A stretch of DNA of 19,709 nucleotides from Methanoregula sp. GTDB taxonomy: Archaea; Halobacteriota; Methanomicrobia; Methanomicrobiales; Methanospirillaceae. Position 1 is the stretch's first letter. Each line of letters opens with the position of its first letter. Below, one piece after another: positions 7,225 to 13,798 of this stretch. Position numbers and translations under genes: made by a program. The DNA lies in the NCBI GenBank assembly GCA_013331015.1, contig DUHF01000108.1:10867-30575 (forward strand). Reading direction: 5' to 3'. The notes under the pieces were generated by a model. It had not been told where the DNA came from. It saw nothing but the letters and a program-made list of their open reading frames with translations, and made no database searches.

Positions 7225-8649
7225 ATGTCTCAACCAAAACTGGTTGACCGCACAGCCGAGCTCCGGTTCCTGGAAGACCAGTACCGATCCGGACCGTCCG
7301 GGTTTCTCGTCATCTCGGGAAGGCGCAGGGTTGGCAAGACCACGCTCCTGGTCTCGTTTATGGAGAATAAACCAGGATTTTATTTTCTGGCAAGCCAGGA
7401 GGGAGATCTCCAGAATATCCGGGCGCTTGCCCGGTCCATGGGGGAGTACCTGAAGGATCCCCTGTTCGAACGGGGCCGGTTCGCCGGATGGCCGGAACTC
7501 TTCTCTGCATTTGTCCATCATACCGGGTTTGCTGACCGTACGAGAACAAAAAAAACCGTTCTCGTTATCGATGAATTCCCGTACCTCATCGATCGCAACC
7601 CGGCGATTCCCTCCCTGTTCCAGGTCATCTGGGACCAGGTCTTACAGGACAAAAACGTGCTTCTCATTCTCTCCGGCTCGTCCATCAGTACGATGGAGTC
7701 TGCGGTGCTTGGCTATGCCAGTCCCCTGTACGGCAGGAGGACCGGCCAGTGGCAGGTGGAGCCGCTGCCGTTTGAGGAGATCGGTCATTTTCTTCCGTAC
7801 CGTCCCGAAGAACTGGTGATGACCTGGTGTGTGCTGGGCGGTATCCCCGGTTACCTGAACAAGTTCGATCCGGCGCGTTCGTTTGCGGAGAATCTCCGGA
7901 TGCATCTCCTGAACAAGGGGGCGTATCTCTACAACGAGGCGGATCTGCTGATGAACTATGAATTCCGGGAGCCCTCCAACTATCTTGTGATCTTCCGTGC
8001 GATAGCCGGGGGGTGCATGACCCTTTCCCGGATCTGCAGCGAGACCGGACTTGACAAGAGCATGGTGTCCAAGTACCTGAGCGTTCTTGTACGGCTCCAT
8101 ATCCTTCAGGAGGAGATCCCGGTCACGGAACATGCCGGTTTCCGGAAGCGCCATTACCGGATCACCGACCCGTACCTCAACTTCTGGTTCCGGTTTGTCG
8201 CACCGTACCGTATCGACATCGAGGCGCAGCGGGACGAAGCGGTGCTGCAGCGGGTCATGGAGGCGCTGCCGGTGTACTGCGGGGCCCTGTTCGAGGTGCT
8301 GGTGCAGGACCTGATCCGGCGGGGCGTTATCCTGAAAGACCGGCATTTCACCCGTATCGGGCGGTGGTGGTATAAGGAGACGGAGATTGACTGTGTTGCG
8401 CTTGACGATGAGCACCGGCACGCGGTATTCTGCGAATGCAAGTGGCAGGACCTTTCTCTTTCCGATGCACGGGAGGTGCTCATGGATCTCCGGACAAAAG
8501 CGCGGGAGGTCCGGTGGCACAACGGGGAGCGGAGCGAGGAGTTCTGCCTGGTTGCCCGGACGATTGCCGGCAAGGACCGGCTCATCGGTGACGGGTTCCT
8601 GGTCTGGGATCTTGAGGACCTGGTATCCCCACAAAAAAACCTGGCGTGA
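7225..8649 (+). CDS. Archaeal ATPase with C-terminal DUF234 domain (copy 1)
   Basis: A 474-residue protein of the ATPase_2 (PF01637) plus DUF234 (PF03008) architecture. Seen: Walker A G-R-R-R-V-G-K-T (32-39), Walker B L-V-I-D-E-F-P-Y (113-120), sensor-like L-I-L-S-G-S-S (147-153), and the family block S-P-L-Y-G-R-R-T-G (166-174). A winged-helix segment follows (about 258-310), then the C-terminal domain with E-I-D (387-389) and E-C-K-W (404-407), a PD-(D/E)XK-like signature. Family members are widespread in archaea, commonly in several diverged copies per genome; their substrate is not established. The ATG at 7225 directly follows the palindromic promoter and gives the normal N-terminus L-V-D-R-T-A-E-L. 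It is paralogous to the gene at 9153, with about 500 bp of non-coding DNA between them, so each has its own promoter. Confidence 0.88.
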   Translation: MSQPKLVDRTAELRFLEDQYRSGPSGFLVISGRRRVGKTTLLVSFMENKPGFYFLASQEGDLQNIRALARSMGEYLKDPLFERGRFAGWPELFSAFVHHTGFADRTRTKKTVLVIDEFPYLIDRNPAIPSLFQVIWDQVLQDKNVLLILSGSSISTMESAVLGYASPLYGRRTGQWQVEPLPFEEIGHFLPYRPEELVMTWCVLGGIPGYLNKFDPARSFAENLRMHLLNKGAYLYNEADLLMNYEFREPSNYLVIFRAIAGGCMTLSRICSETGLDKSMVSKYLSVLVRLHILQEEIPVTEHAGFRKRHYRITDPYLNFWFRFVAPYRIDIEAQRDEAVLQRVMEALPVYCGALFEVLVQDLIRRGVILKDRHFTRIGRWWYKETEIDCVALDDEHRHAVFCECKWQDLSLSDAREVLMDLRTKAREVRWHNGERSEEFCLVARTIAGKDRLIGDGFLVWDLEDLVSPQKNLA

Positions 8650-9120
8650 CAACCGGGGATGGCAGGATCGGGGATGCCACGCCTTTCCCCCAAGGTTACC
8701 CCCCTGTACAACCAACCGCGGGTCTCCCCCACCCCGGCACGAACATAACGGTGGACAACCACGATGGCGAATCTCCCCCCGCCCGGGCCCGTATCGCGCA
8801 TCCGTCGCCCGATCCGGCAGCCAGAGGCCAAAGGGGCACCCCCAAAAAACAGGCGCACGGAACACCGCCAAAGGGGAGATTTTGCCCCGGGTAAAACCGG
8901 GCCGTTTCCCGTTTTGCGCCCGTTACGGGCAGGATTTCTGCCGGGTGGACGGGCGGGTGCTTTTTTTGTGTCCACCGTTTCCGGGCGGGAGGAAACGGGG
9001 GCTGATATGGCCCCGGATTGCCGGTCCGGAGAGACGTTATTGCGGGGGCAGAAGATCCCTCCGGTTCCGCAACCCTCGTGCCAGCACGGCATACGCCGCA
9101 GGCAGGATTCTTTCCATCAC
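8650..9120. other. Gene-free GC-rich spacer between the two ATPase genes
   Basis: No supported gene. Open frames exist on both strands because the DNA is GC-rich, but their products are Arg/Pro-rich and featureless. Structures seen: GCCCG-TTA-CGGGC near 8928-8940, GGTGGAC/GTCCACC (8944-8950 and 8970-8976) enclosing a T7 tract at 8961-8967, and CCGTTTCC/GGAAACGG (8975-8982 and 8991-8998). The T7 tract is far from the upstream stop codon, so it is only a weak terminator candidate. Confidence 0.4.
8955..8980 (-). repeat. Dispersed GC-rich motif, copy 2
   Basis: On the minus strand this reads AAACGGTGGACACA, an A-rich insertion, then GCACCC. It parallels 6679-6700 apart from the A run. A partial inverted relative, CGGGTGGAC, lies just upstream at 8942-8950. 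Confidence 0.3.
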
Positions 9121-9152
9121 GTTTAAATAGTATACTTCAAAGTATACTAATC
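9121..9152 (+). promoter_or_regulatory. Leaderless promoter with two AGTATACT palindromes, second DUF234 ATPase
   Basis: The TATA-like TTTAAATAG (9122-9130) lies about 25-30 nt before the ATG at 9153. Two perfect AGTATACT palindromes follow at 9129-9136 and 9141-9148, 12 bp apart, so one helical turn separates them on nearly the same face. The second ends 4 nt before the ATG, exactly as at the paralogue at 7225. No Shine-Dalgarno is visible, so a leaderless mRNA is likely. Confidence 0.55.
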
Positions 9153-10553
9153 ATGAGTATCTTCATCAACAGGACGAGAGAGCTCTCTGCACTGGGTGAG
9201 AGATACCAGCAGGGTAAGGCAGAGCTCATCATCCTGTACGGAAGACGACGGATTGGCAAAAGCGGCCTTGTCGATCACTTCCTCACCTCCGCCCGCGGGA
9301 TACGCCTCCTTGCCCGCGAAGAGTCAAAGCATCTCCAGCTCAAAAAATTCTCGCAGGAACTCGCAGTTTTTTTCTCGGATGACTTCCTGGCAACAACCTC
9401 CTTCTCCGACTGGGACAGCTTTTTTACCTACCTTGCCGGAAAAGCTGATGACCGGTTTGTCATTGCGATTGACGAATTCCCGTACCTGGTAAAAGAGGAC
9501 TCCTCCCTCCCGTCCATCATCCAGGATCACTGGGATCGCCGGCTGACCAGCTCGCAGGCGTTTCTCATCCTCTCCGGGTCCAGCATAGCGATGATGGAAG
9601 AGATGACCATGGAGCATTCGAGCCCCCTGTACGGGAGGCGTACCGGGCAGATCCTGCTCCGGGGCCTGAGATTTTCCGATGTTCTTGACTATGTCGGGGA
9701 TCTCACGCGGGCTGTCGAGGTCTATGCGGTCTTTGGCGGGACTCCGGCCTACCTGATGGCAGTTGACCGGAGCCGGGATGTGTTTTACAATATCCGTCAC
9801 AAGATCCTCTCCTTTGATGCTCCCCTCGCACGCGACGTGGAATTTGTCCTCCGTATGGAGCTCAACGAGCCGCGCTATTATTTTTCCATCCTCCTCTCCC
9901 TTGCAAAGGGCAACAACCGTATCGGGCTCATCATGAACGACACCGGCCTTGACAAGGGGATCATCACCAAGTACCTCTCGACTCTCATTGACCTGCAACT
10001 GGTAAAACGGCGCGTGCCGGTCACTGAGACAAAGAGAAGCCGGAAGGGATTATATTCTCTCTCGGACAATCTCTTCGATTTCTGGTTCCGGTTCGTGTAC
10101 CCGTCCATGGAGAAGATAGAGCGGGGGGAAGGGGATCTTGTGCTTGAGACCACGATCCATCCGCAGTTCGCCGCATATACCGGGAAGCATTTTGAGGCCA
10201 TGGTCGAGGACCTGTTCCATGAATTCAACCAGGGCGGCATCTTACCGTTCCGGTTCGATACTCTCGGCAACTGGTGGGACAAGGGCGATGAGATAGACCT
10301 GGTTGCTCTGAACGGTGAGGAGCATGCCATCCTGTTCTGCGAATGCAAGTGGCAGGAGGGGGTGAATGCCGATGCAGAACTTTCCCGCCTGCGCGAGAAG
10401 TCTCTGGCCGTATCATGGAACAACAAAGACCGTCACGAATATTTCTGCATTGTCGCCCGGTCGTTCTCTCTCCGATCTGGTGCAGATGACCATACGCTCT
10501 GTCTCGATGCGGACGATCTCTTCCGGCTGCACCGGCAGTGCCGGGCGGGATGA
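9153..10553 (+). CDS. Archaeal ATPase with C-terminal DUF234 domain (copy 2)
   Basis: A 466-residue paralogue of the 7225 gene. The ATG at 9153 is chosen over an upstream in-frame ATG at 9018 because the promoter elements lie between them and the N-terminus then matches the paralogue (I-N-R-T-R-E-L against V-D-R-T-A-E-L). Seen: Walker A G-R-R-R-I-G-K-S (30-37), Walker B I-A-I-D-E-F-P-Y (104-111), L-I-L-S-G-S-S (138-144), S-P-L-Y-G-R-R-T-G (157-165), a winged-helix segment (about 255-300), and the DUF234 PD-(D/E)XK-like residues E-I-D (380-382) and E-C-K-W (397-400). The two proteins are clearly related along their whole length yet well diverged, so this is not a recent duplication. It may be a regulatory ATPase/nuclease of accessory DNA; the role is unproven. 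Confidence 0.88.
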   Translation: MSIFINRTRELSALGERYQQGKAELIILYGRRRIGKSGLVDHFLTSARGIRLLAREESKHLQLKKFSQELAVFFSDDFLATTSFSDWDSFFTYLAGKADDRFVIAIDEFPYLVKEDSSLPSIIQDHWDRRLTSSQAFLILSGSSIAMMEEMTMEHSSPLYGRRTGQILLRGLRFSDVLDYVGDLTRAVEVYAVFGGTPAYLMAVDRSRDVFYNIRHKILSFDAPLARDVEFVLRMELNEPRYYFSILLSLAKGNNRIGLIMNDTGLDKGIITKYLSTLIDLQLVKRRVPVTETKRSRKGLYSLSDNLFDFWFRFVYPSMEKIERGEGDLVLETTIHPQFAAYTGKHFEAMVEDLFHEFNQGGILPFRFDTLGNWWDKGDEIDLVALNGEEHAILFCECKWQEGVNADAELSRLREKSLAVSWNNKDRHEYFCIVARSFSLRSGADDHTLCLDADDLFRLHRQCRAG

Positions 10554-10648
10554 CGGAGGCCCGGCATCTCCGGATCACGAGGCGGAGTGGTCTGGTCTCT
10601 CTAAAAGGGGTACAGGAAATTATCGCCCGTGACATCTGCACGGGGATC

Positions 10649-10946
10649 CTATCTGCGGGAATACTCCTTATGAGCCCTTTCAATCGTCATGATTTTTACG
10701 ATTTTTATGACATTTTCATCAGTTTCGATGAGATAAAATACAGTAAAGGATCTGCCGATATGAAGACGGTAGACCGCGGGTGGATGGGGGTATTCGAGTT
10801 TTTCCTTGTTTCCTTTCGGAAATGGATCTTCTCGTAATTCCAGGATTTTTTTCAACAATAATGCGCCGGGATTTCAGAGGCAGATTTTTTAAGAATTTTT
10901 CTGCTTTTATTTCAATGACAAGAGTGAACACGCGCTCGTACTCCAC
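10649..10946 (-). pseudogene. RelE/ParE-type toxin, frameshifted at an A7 run
   Basis: Two overlapping minus-strand frames together spell one RelE-superfamily toxin. The first, from a GTG at 10946, gives an N-terminus with A-E-K-F-L-K-N-L-P and K-S-R-R-I-I. The second gives I-L-E-L-R-E-D-P-F-P, then Y-R-L-H-I-G-R-S-F-T-V-F-Y and I-V-K-I-M-T-I-E-R-A-H, ending with TAG at 10649. The frames switch at seven A residues (T7 at 10846-10852 on the plus strand); six A residues would restore one continuous reading frame of about 98 residues. It begins 6 nt after the antitoxin stop codon, in the usual antitoxin-toxin order. It may be a decayed toxin, a sequencing or assembly error in the homopolymer, or a slippage-dependent gene. 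Confidence 0.75.
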
Positions 10947-10952
10947 GGTGCG

Positions 10953-11186
10953 TTAATCGCCTTTCATAATCTTTTCCGGGTCAAAGGCTACAAACCCGCC
11001 GGTCCTGTCGATCTCAGTGATCATTTTCCAGTCACGGTAGTCCCGCTCACGCTGGATCATCCCGGCAAGCAGTTCATCATAACTCTGTCCGGCTTCTTTT
11101 AAATCGTACAGATTCACCCACGTGAGTTCTTTCACGGGGATGCGCTTGATCTGATTGCCACCGGCGGGCGTGGTACTGGAAGACAT
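10953..11186 (-). CDS. RelB/VapB-like antitoxin
   Basis: A 77-residue protein directly upstream of the RelE-like toxin, with 6 nt between the stop and the toxin GTG. The middle part, I-P-V-K-E-L-T-W-V-N-L followed by G-Q-S-Y-D-E-L-L, resembles the DNA-binding part of small archaeal antitoxins, in which a short strand is followed by a helix pair and the motif (E/Q)-S-Y-D-E. The C-terminal 28 residues, charged and aromatic, would be the toxin-wrapping tail. The ATG at 11186 fits a leaderless promoter: a TATA-like AATTATTAAT (11211-11220, minus strand) lies about 29 nt upstream. The antitoxin presumably represses its own operon through the adjacent palindrome. The family assignment rests on pattern and context rather than alignment. 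Confidence 0.7.
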   Translation of the reverse strand: MSSSTTPAGGNQIKRIPVKELTWVNLYDLKEAGQSYDELLAGMIQRERDYRDWKMITEIDRTGGFVAFDPEKIMKGD

Positions 11187-11203
11187 GCATAATCATTGAC
11201 CGG

Positions 11204-11229
11204 CAGGGCATTAATAATTGTGCACAATT
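11204..11229 (-). promoter_or_regulatory. Toxin-antitoxin promoter with 14-bp palindrome
   Basis: AATTGTGCACAATT (11216-11229) is a perfect 14-bp palindrome that overlaps the upstream edge of the TATA-like AATTATTAAT (11211-11220 on the minus strand). A binding protein here would block TATA-binding protein and TFB. Toxin-antitoxin operons are commonly autorepressed at such sites. A half-related TTGTACA lies a little further upstream (11236-11242). Confidence 0.5.
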
Positions 11230-11421
11230 GCCACAATGTACAAAAATGCCCTAAGTGGCATCTTGGTTTTCCCTCTCTTGCCGCATCCTGCGAAACCGGA
11301 GTGTTCCTGGAATGTACAGAACCCGGCCCTGTTCCCGATGCACTCCCGCATGCGGAAAATGATGAGGGAGTCGGGTATCGATGAAGGCGGAACCGGAGGG
11401 TACCCGGGAAAAGCAGGGTTC

Positions 11422-11460
11422 AGGGTTTTTAATAAACCCTTAGAAATGCTCTTTTTTTTT
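11422..11460 (+). terminator. Hairpin followed by T9, no upstream gene visible
   Basis: AGGGTTT and AAACCCT (11422-11428 and 11434-11440) form a 7-bp stem with a 5-nt loop, and nine T residues follow at 11452-11460. CCCTTA/TAAGGG (11437-11442 and 11460-11465) could form an alternative stem around the T tract. No plus-strand gene ends nearby, so it may terminate an unannotated small RNA. Confidence 0.35.
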
Positions 11461-11469
11461 AAGGGATGG

Positions 11470-11500
11470 CAGGGTACCCTGAAGGATACTACCCTTTTTT
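11470..11500 (+). terminator. Second hairpin followed by T6
   Basis: CAGGGTACCCTG (11470-11481) is a perfect 12-bp palindrome. Its AGGGTA half can also pair with TACCCT at 11490-11495, directly followed by T residues to 11500. It lies only 10 nt after the previous T tract, giving a tandem terminator-like arrangement on the plus strand. Confidence 0.35.
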
Positions 11501-11872
11501 AAGTATCTTCACAGGAATGGACAGGAGCTGACGGCACCGCGATCTTTTTCTTTCTGAGGGGCGGTTTTTATCCCCACCTGAAGAGGATCGCGAAAAAACC
11601 CTTCAGATCCGGGCACCCGCCCGGACCGGATGGTGCTGAGAAACAGAGGGGGTATTGGCAATCCTCAAAACGCAGGTTGTCCTCCGGACGCCATATCCAT
11701 TGTTTCCTGTGCCTCCTTCCGGACGGCTCAGGCTGGAATACGTCCCAAAAATGCCCTTTGTGGAACACCAATAACGGGGAAAAACTGACCGTCTGATTTG
11801 GCCCCTGTTTGCTAAAAAAAAACCCGTTTGCGGGGACTTTTTTCCTGCGGCGAACAGGCCCCCGGGCCGGAG

Positions 11873-11883
11873 GTGTCCACCCG
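11873..11883 (-). repeat. Dispersed GC-rich motif, copy 3 (core only)
   Basis: On the minus strand it reads CGGGTGGACAC, identical to the core of the copy at 6679-6700. Flanks are GC-rich but not clearly homologous. The short match means chance is a real alternative. Confidence 0.25.
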
Positions 11884-12087
11884 GCCGGCTCCTGTGCGAG
11901 ATCTCCCCAAAACGGGCCCGGATGGGCAGCGGGGAGATGTGGTGTCTCAGGGGGAAGGGGGTCATGACCAGGATAACCATTTGCCCGACCTGCATACGCA
12001 GCTGCTCACGGGTACCGGGACGGGTTCGTGCCGGACAAACCCCGCGAATGAATGCCCGTTGCTCCATCATTATGAAAGTTTTTTATC

Positions 12088-12165
12088 AGTATACACATTA
12101 TAGCATAGATACAATTTGGTGAGGACATTTATCGGCATCCTCTCTTTCTTCCCTGCACGATCTCT
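12088..12165 (+). promoter_or_regulatory. Upstream region of the glycan cluster
   Basis: An A/T-rich stretch with TATA-like elements (for example ACATTATAGC near 12095-12104) precedes the first glycosyltransferase. GGTGAGG at 12118-12124 resembles a ribosome binding site but is about 41 nt from the ATG. A 5' leader is possible here, unlike the leaderless ATPase genes. AGTATACA at 12088-12095 matches the ATPase operator in seven of eight bases, probably by chance. Confidence 0.3.
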
Positions 12166-13773
12166 ATGACCGACCCTGTCATTAATCCGGACCCGAAGAT
12201 TGCCGTGGTGATCCCGGCAAAGGACAACGAGCTGATGATCGGCAGCCTTGTCCTGCTCGCACGCCAGTATGCCGGTACGGTCATTGTTGCCGACGACTCC
12301 TCAAAGGATCGGACTGCGGAGGTCGCAGAGCAGGCCGGCGCCACCGTGCTCCACAACAGCGAGTATGGCGGGAGCGGTCGTGTTGCCGCGATCCTTGCCG
12401 GGTGCCGCAGAGCGCTGGAGTCGGGCTGCACCGCGGTGGTCCTCATCGACAGCAGCGGCAGGCACTTAACCCGGGAGATCCCGCACCTTGCCGAACCGGT
12501 GCTTGAAGGAAAGGCCGATCTTGTGATCGGTTCCCGGAACCTTGCAGGCCGTATGGGGATCCCGGCATACCAGTTCGATGAGACCGGGAAGGCCTGTGCA
12601 ATACCGCCAAAGCCGGCACAGTTTGTGGCAACCGACCCCGGCTCGACCTTCCGGGCGCTGAACGCAAAGGCGATCGCCCTGCTCGATGTCCTCCCGGAGT
12701 CGGAGTCATTCGAGGAGGCGATGAACGGGCTCTTTACCAAGCGCGGATTTGCGATGCAGGAGATCGCGGTCACGCTCCGCGACCAGGCCCCGGCAAAAGA
12801 TGCCGACAACCTGCCCCTCTACAAGGGGCAGAAGGTCGCGGTAGTTGTACCGGCATACAATGAGGAGCTGCTCATCGGTGACACGCTCAAGAACATCCCT
12901 GATTTTGTGTGCCGGGTGTACGTGATCAACGACTGCTCAAAGGACCGGACCCAGGAGGTCGTCGAATACTACGCCTCCCATGATGATTCGATCGTTCCTA
13001 TCCGGCACGAGGTGAACAAGGGTGTTGGAGCAGCGATTGTCACCGGCTACAAGCGCGCCCTTGCCGAGGGTATGGACATCGTCGCGGTCATGGCCGGCGA
13101 CGACCAGATGGACCCGGCTTTTTTGCCCGAGCTCCTCGACCCGATTGTTGCAAAGAAGTGCGACTACACGATGGGCAACCGGCTCATCAGCCCCGCGTTC
13201 CGCAAGGGCATGAGCAAGTGGCGGTTCATCGGAAACAGCACCTTAACGATGCTCACCAAGATCGCAAGCGGCTACTGGCAGATGATGGACCCCCAGAACG
13301 GGTACACTGCTATCTCTGCGAGAGCGCTCGAACGCATCAGCCTCAATGACATCTACCCGCGGTACGGGTACTGCAACGATGTCCTTGTCCGGCTGAACGT
13401 GGTAGGCTTCCGGGTCATCAACGTCCCGCACCCCGCACGATATGGCAAGGAGCAGTCCAAGATCAAGTACAGCAGCTACATCCTGAAGGTCTCCTGGCTC
13501 CTGCTGACCGATTTCCTCTGGCGGCTGAAGATGAAGTACTTCATCATCAGCTTCCACCCGCTGGTCTTCTTCTACATTGCCGGTGCGTTCTTCTCCCTTG
13601 CCGGCGTTCTCGGTGGCCTCTATTCCCTGCACTTCAAGTTCATCCAGGGCCACCCGATCTTCGTGCCGATGACACTTTCGCTGCTGATCTTCGGCTTTGG
13701 CATCATGATGCTCTTCTTTGCGATGTTCTTCGACATGCAGCAGGAGCGGATGACGAACGGGTGGTATGCGTAA
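12166..13773 (+). CDS. Two-domain GT2 glycosyltransferase with C-terminal membrane segments
   Basis: A 535-residue protein with two GT2 (PF00535) domains in tandem. Domain 1 (about 11-205) has the nucleotide-binding start V-V-I-P-A-K-D-N-E and D-D-S-S-K-D-R-T (43-50), but its metal-binding site reads I-D-S-S-G-R-H (94-100) where D-x-D is expected, so it may be inactive or regulatory. Domain 2 (about 223-440) has V-V-V-P-A-Y-N-E-E, N-D-C-S-K-D-R-T (255-262) and A-G-D-D-Q-M-D-P (310-317), typical of polyprenyl-phosphate-sugar or membrane-linked transferases. Two or three hydrophobic segments follow (about 455-485 and 497-522), anchoring it to the cytoplasmic membrane. It opens a plus-strand gene cluster; the next gene starts 25 nt after its stop. 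The sugar and acceptor are unknown. Confidence 0.85.
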   Translation: MTDPVINPDPKIAVVIPAKDNELMIGSLVLLARQYAGTVIVADDSSKDRTAEVAEQAGATVLHNSEYGGSGRVAAILAGCRRALESGCTAVVLIDSSGRHLTREIPHLAEPVLEGKADLVIGSRNLAGRMGIPAYQFDETGKACAIPPKPAQFVATDPGSTFRALNAKAIALLDVLPESESFEEAMNGLFTKRGFAMQEIAVTLRDQAPAKDADNLPLYKGQKVAVVVPAYNEELLIGDTLKNIPDFVCRVYVINDCSKDRTQEVVEYYASHDDSIVPIRHEVNKGVGAAIVTGYKRALAEGMDIVAVMAGDDQMDPAFLPELLDPIVAKKCDYTMGNRLISPAFRKGMSKWRFIGNSTLTMLTKIASGYWQMMDPQNGYTAISARALERISLNDIYPRYGYCNDVLVRLNVVGFRVINVPHPARYGKEQSKIKYSSYILKVSWLLLTDFLWRLKMKYFIISFHPLVFFYIAGAFFSLAGVLGGLYSLHFKFIQGHPIFVPMTLSLLIFGFGIMMLFFAMFFDMQQERMTNGWYA

Positions 13774-13798
13774 TTTATCAATCCGGATGGCCTGACAC

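Larger units (their letters stand above)
11230..12087. other. Gene-free spacer between toxin-antitoxin pair and glycan cluster
   Basis: No credible gene; the longest open frames (up to 155 codons, minus strand) are Arg/Gly/Pro-rich and featureless. It holds two T-tract hairpins (11422-11500), an 18-bp near-repeat (11241-11258 and 11746-11763, two mismatches), a third copy of the dispersed GC-rich motif (11873-11883), and an A9 run followed by GC-rich DNA at about 11815. It may be a graveyard of decayed insertions. Confidence 0.4.

Noticed and set aside
7642..8871. Minus-strand open frame of 409 codons
   Set aside because: It lies almost wholly opposite the first DUF234 ATPase, whose Walker motifs and full domain order are clear; no motif is seen in the antisense product.
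8154..9092. Minus-strand open frame of 312 codons across the end of the first DUF234 ATPase gene and the following spacer
   Set aside because: It is mostly antisense to a well-supported gene, and the product is Arg/Ser/Pro-rich without a family pattern, as expected in GC-rich DNA.
9018..9152. 45-codon N-terminal extension of the second DUF234 ATPase
   Set aside because: It would span the TATA-like box and both AGTATACT sites, and the paralogue has no such extension.
11603..12070. Minus-strand open frame of 155 codons in the long spacer
   Set aside because: The product is Arg/Gly/Pro-rich with no recognisable domain and no promoter or ribosome binding site; the DNA looks like non-coding GC-rich spacer.
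12088..12095. A further AGTATAC-type site before the glycan cluster
   Set aside because: Only seven of eight bases match, the palindrome is broken, and it is about 70 nt from the start codon, unlike the fixed 4-nt spacing at the ATPase genes.
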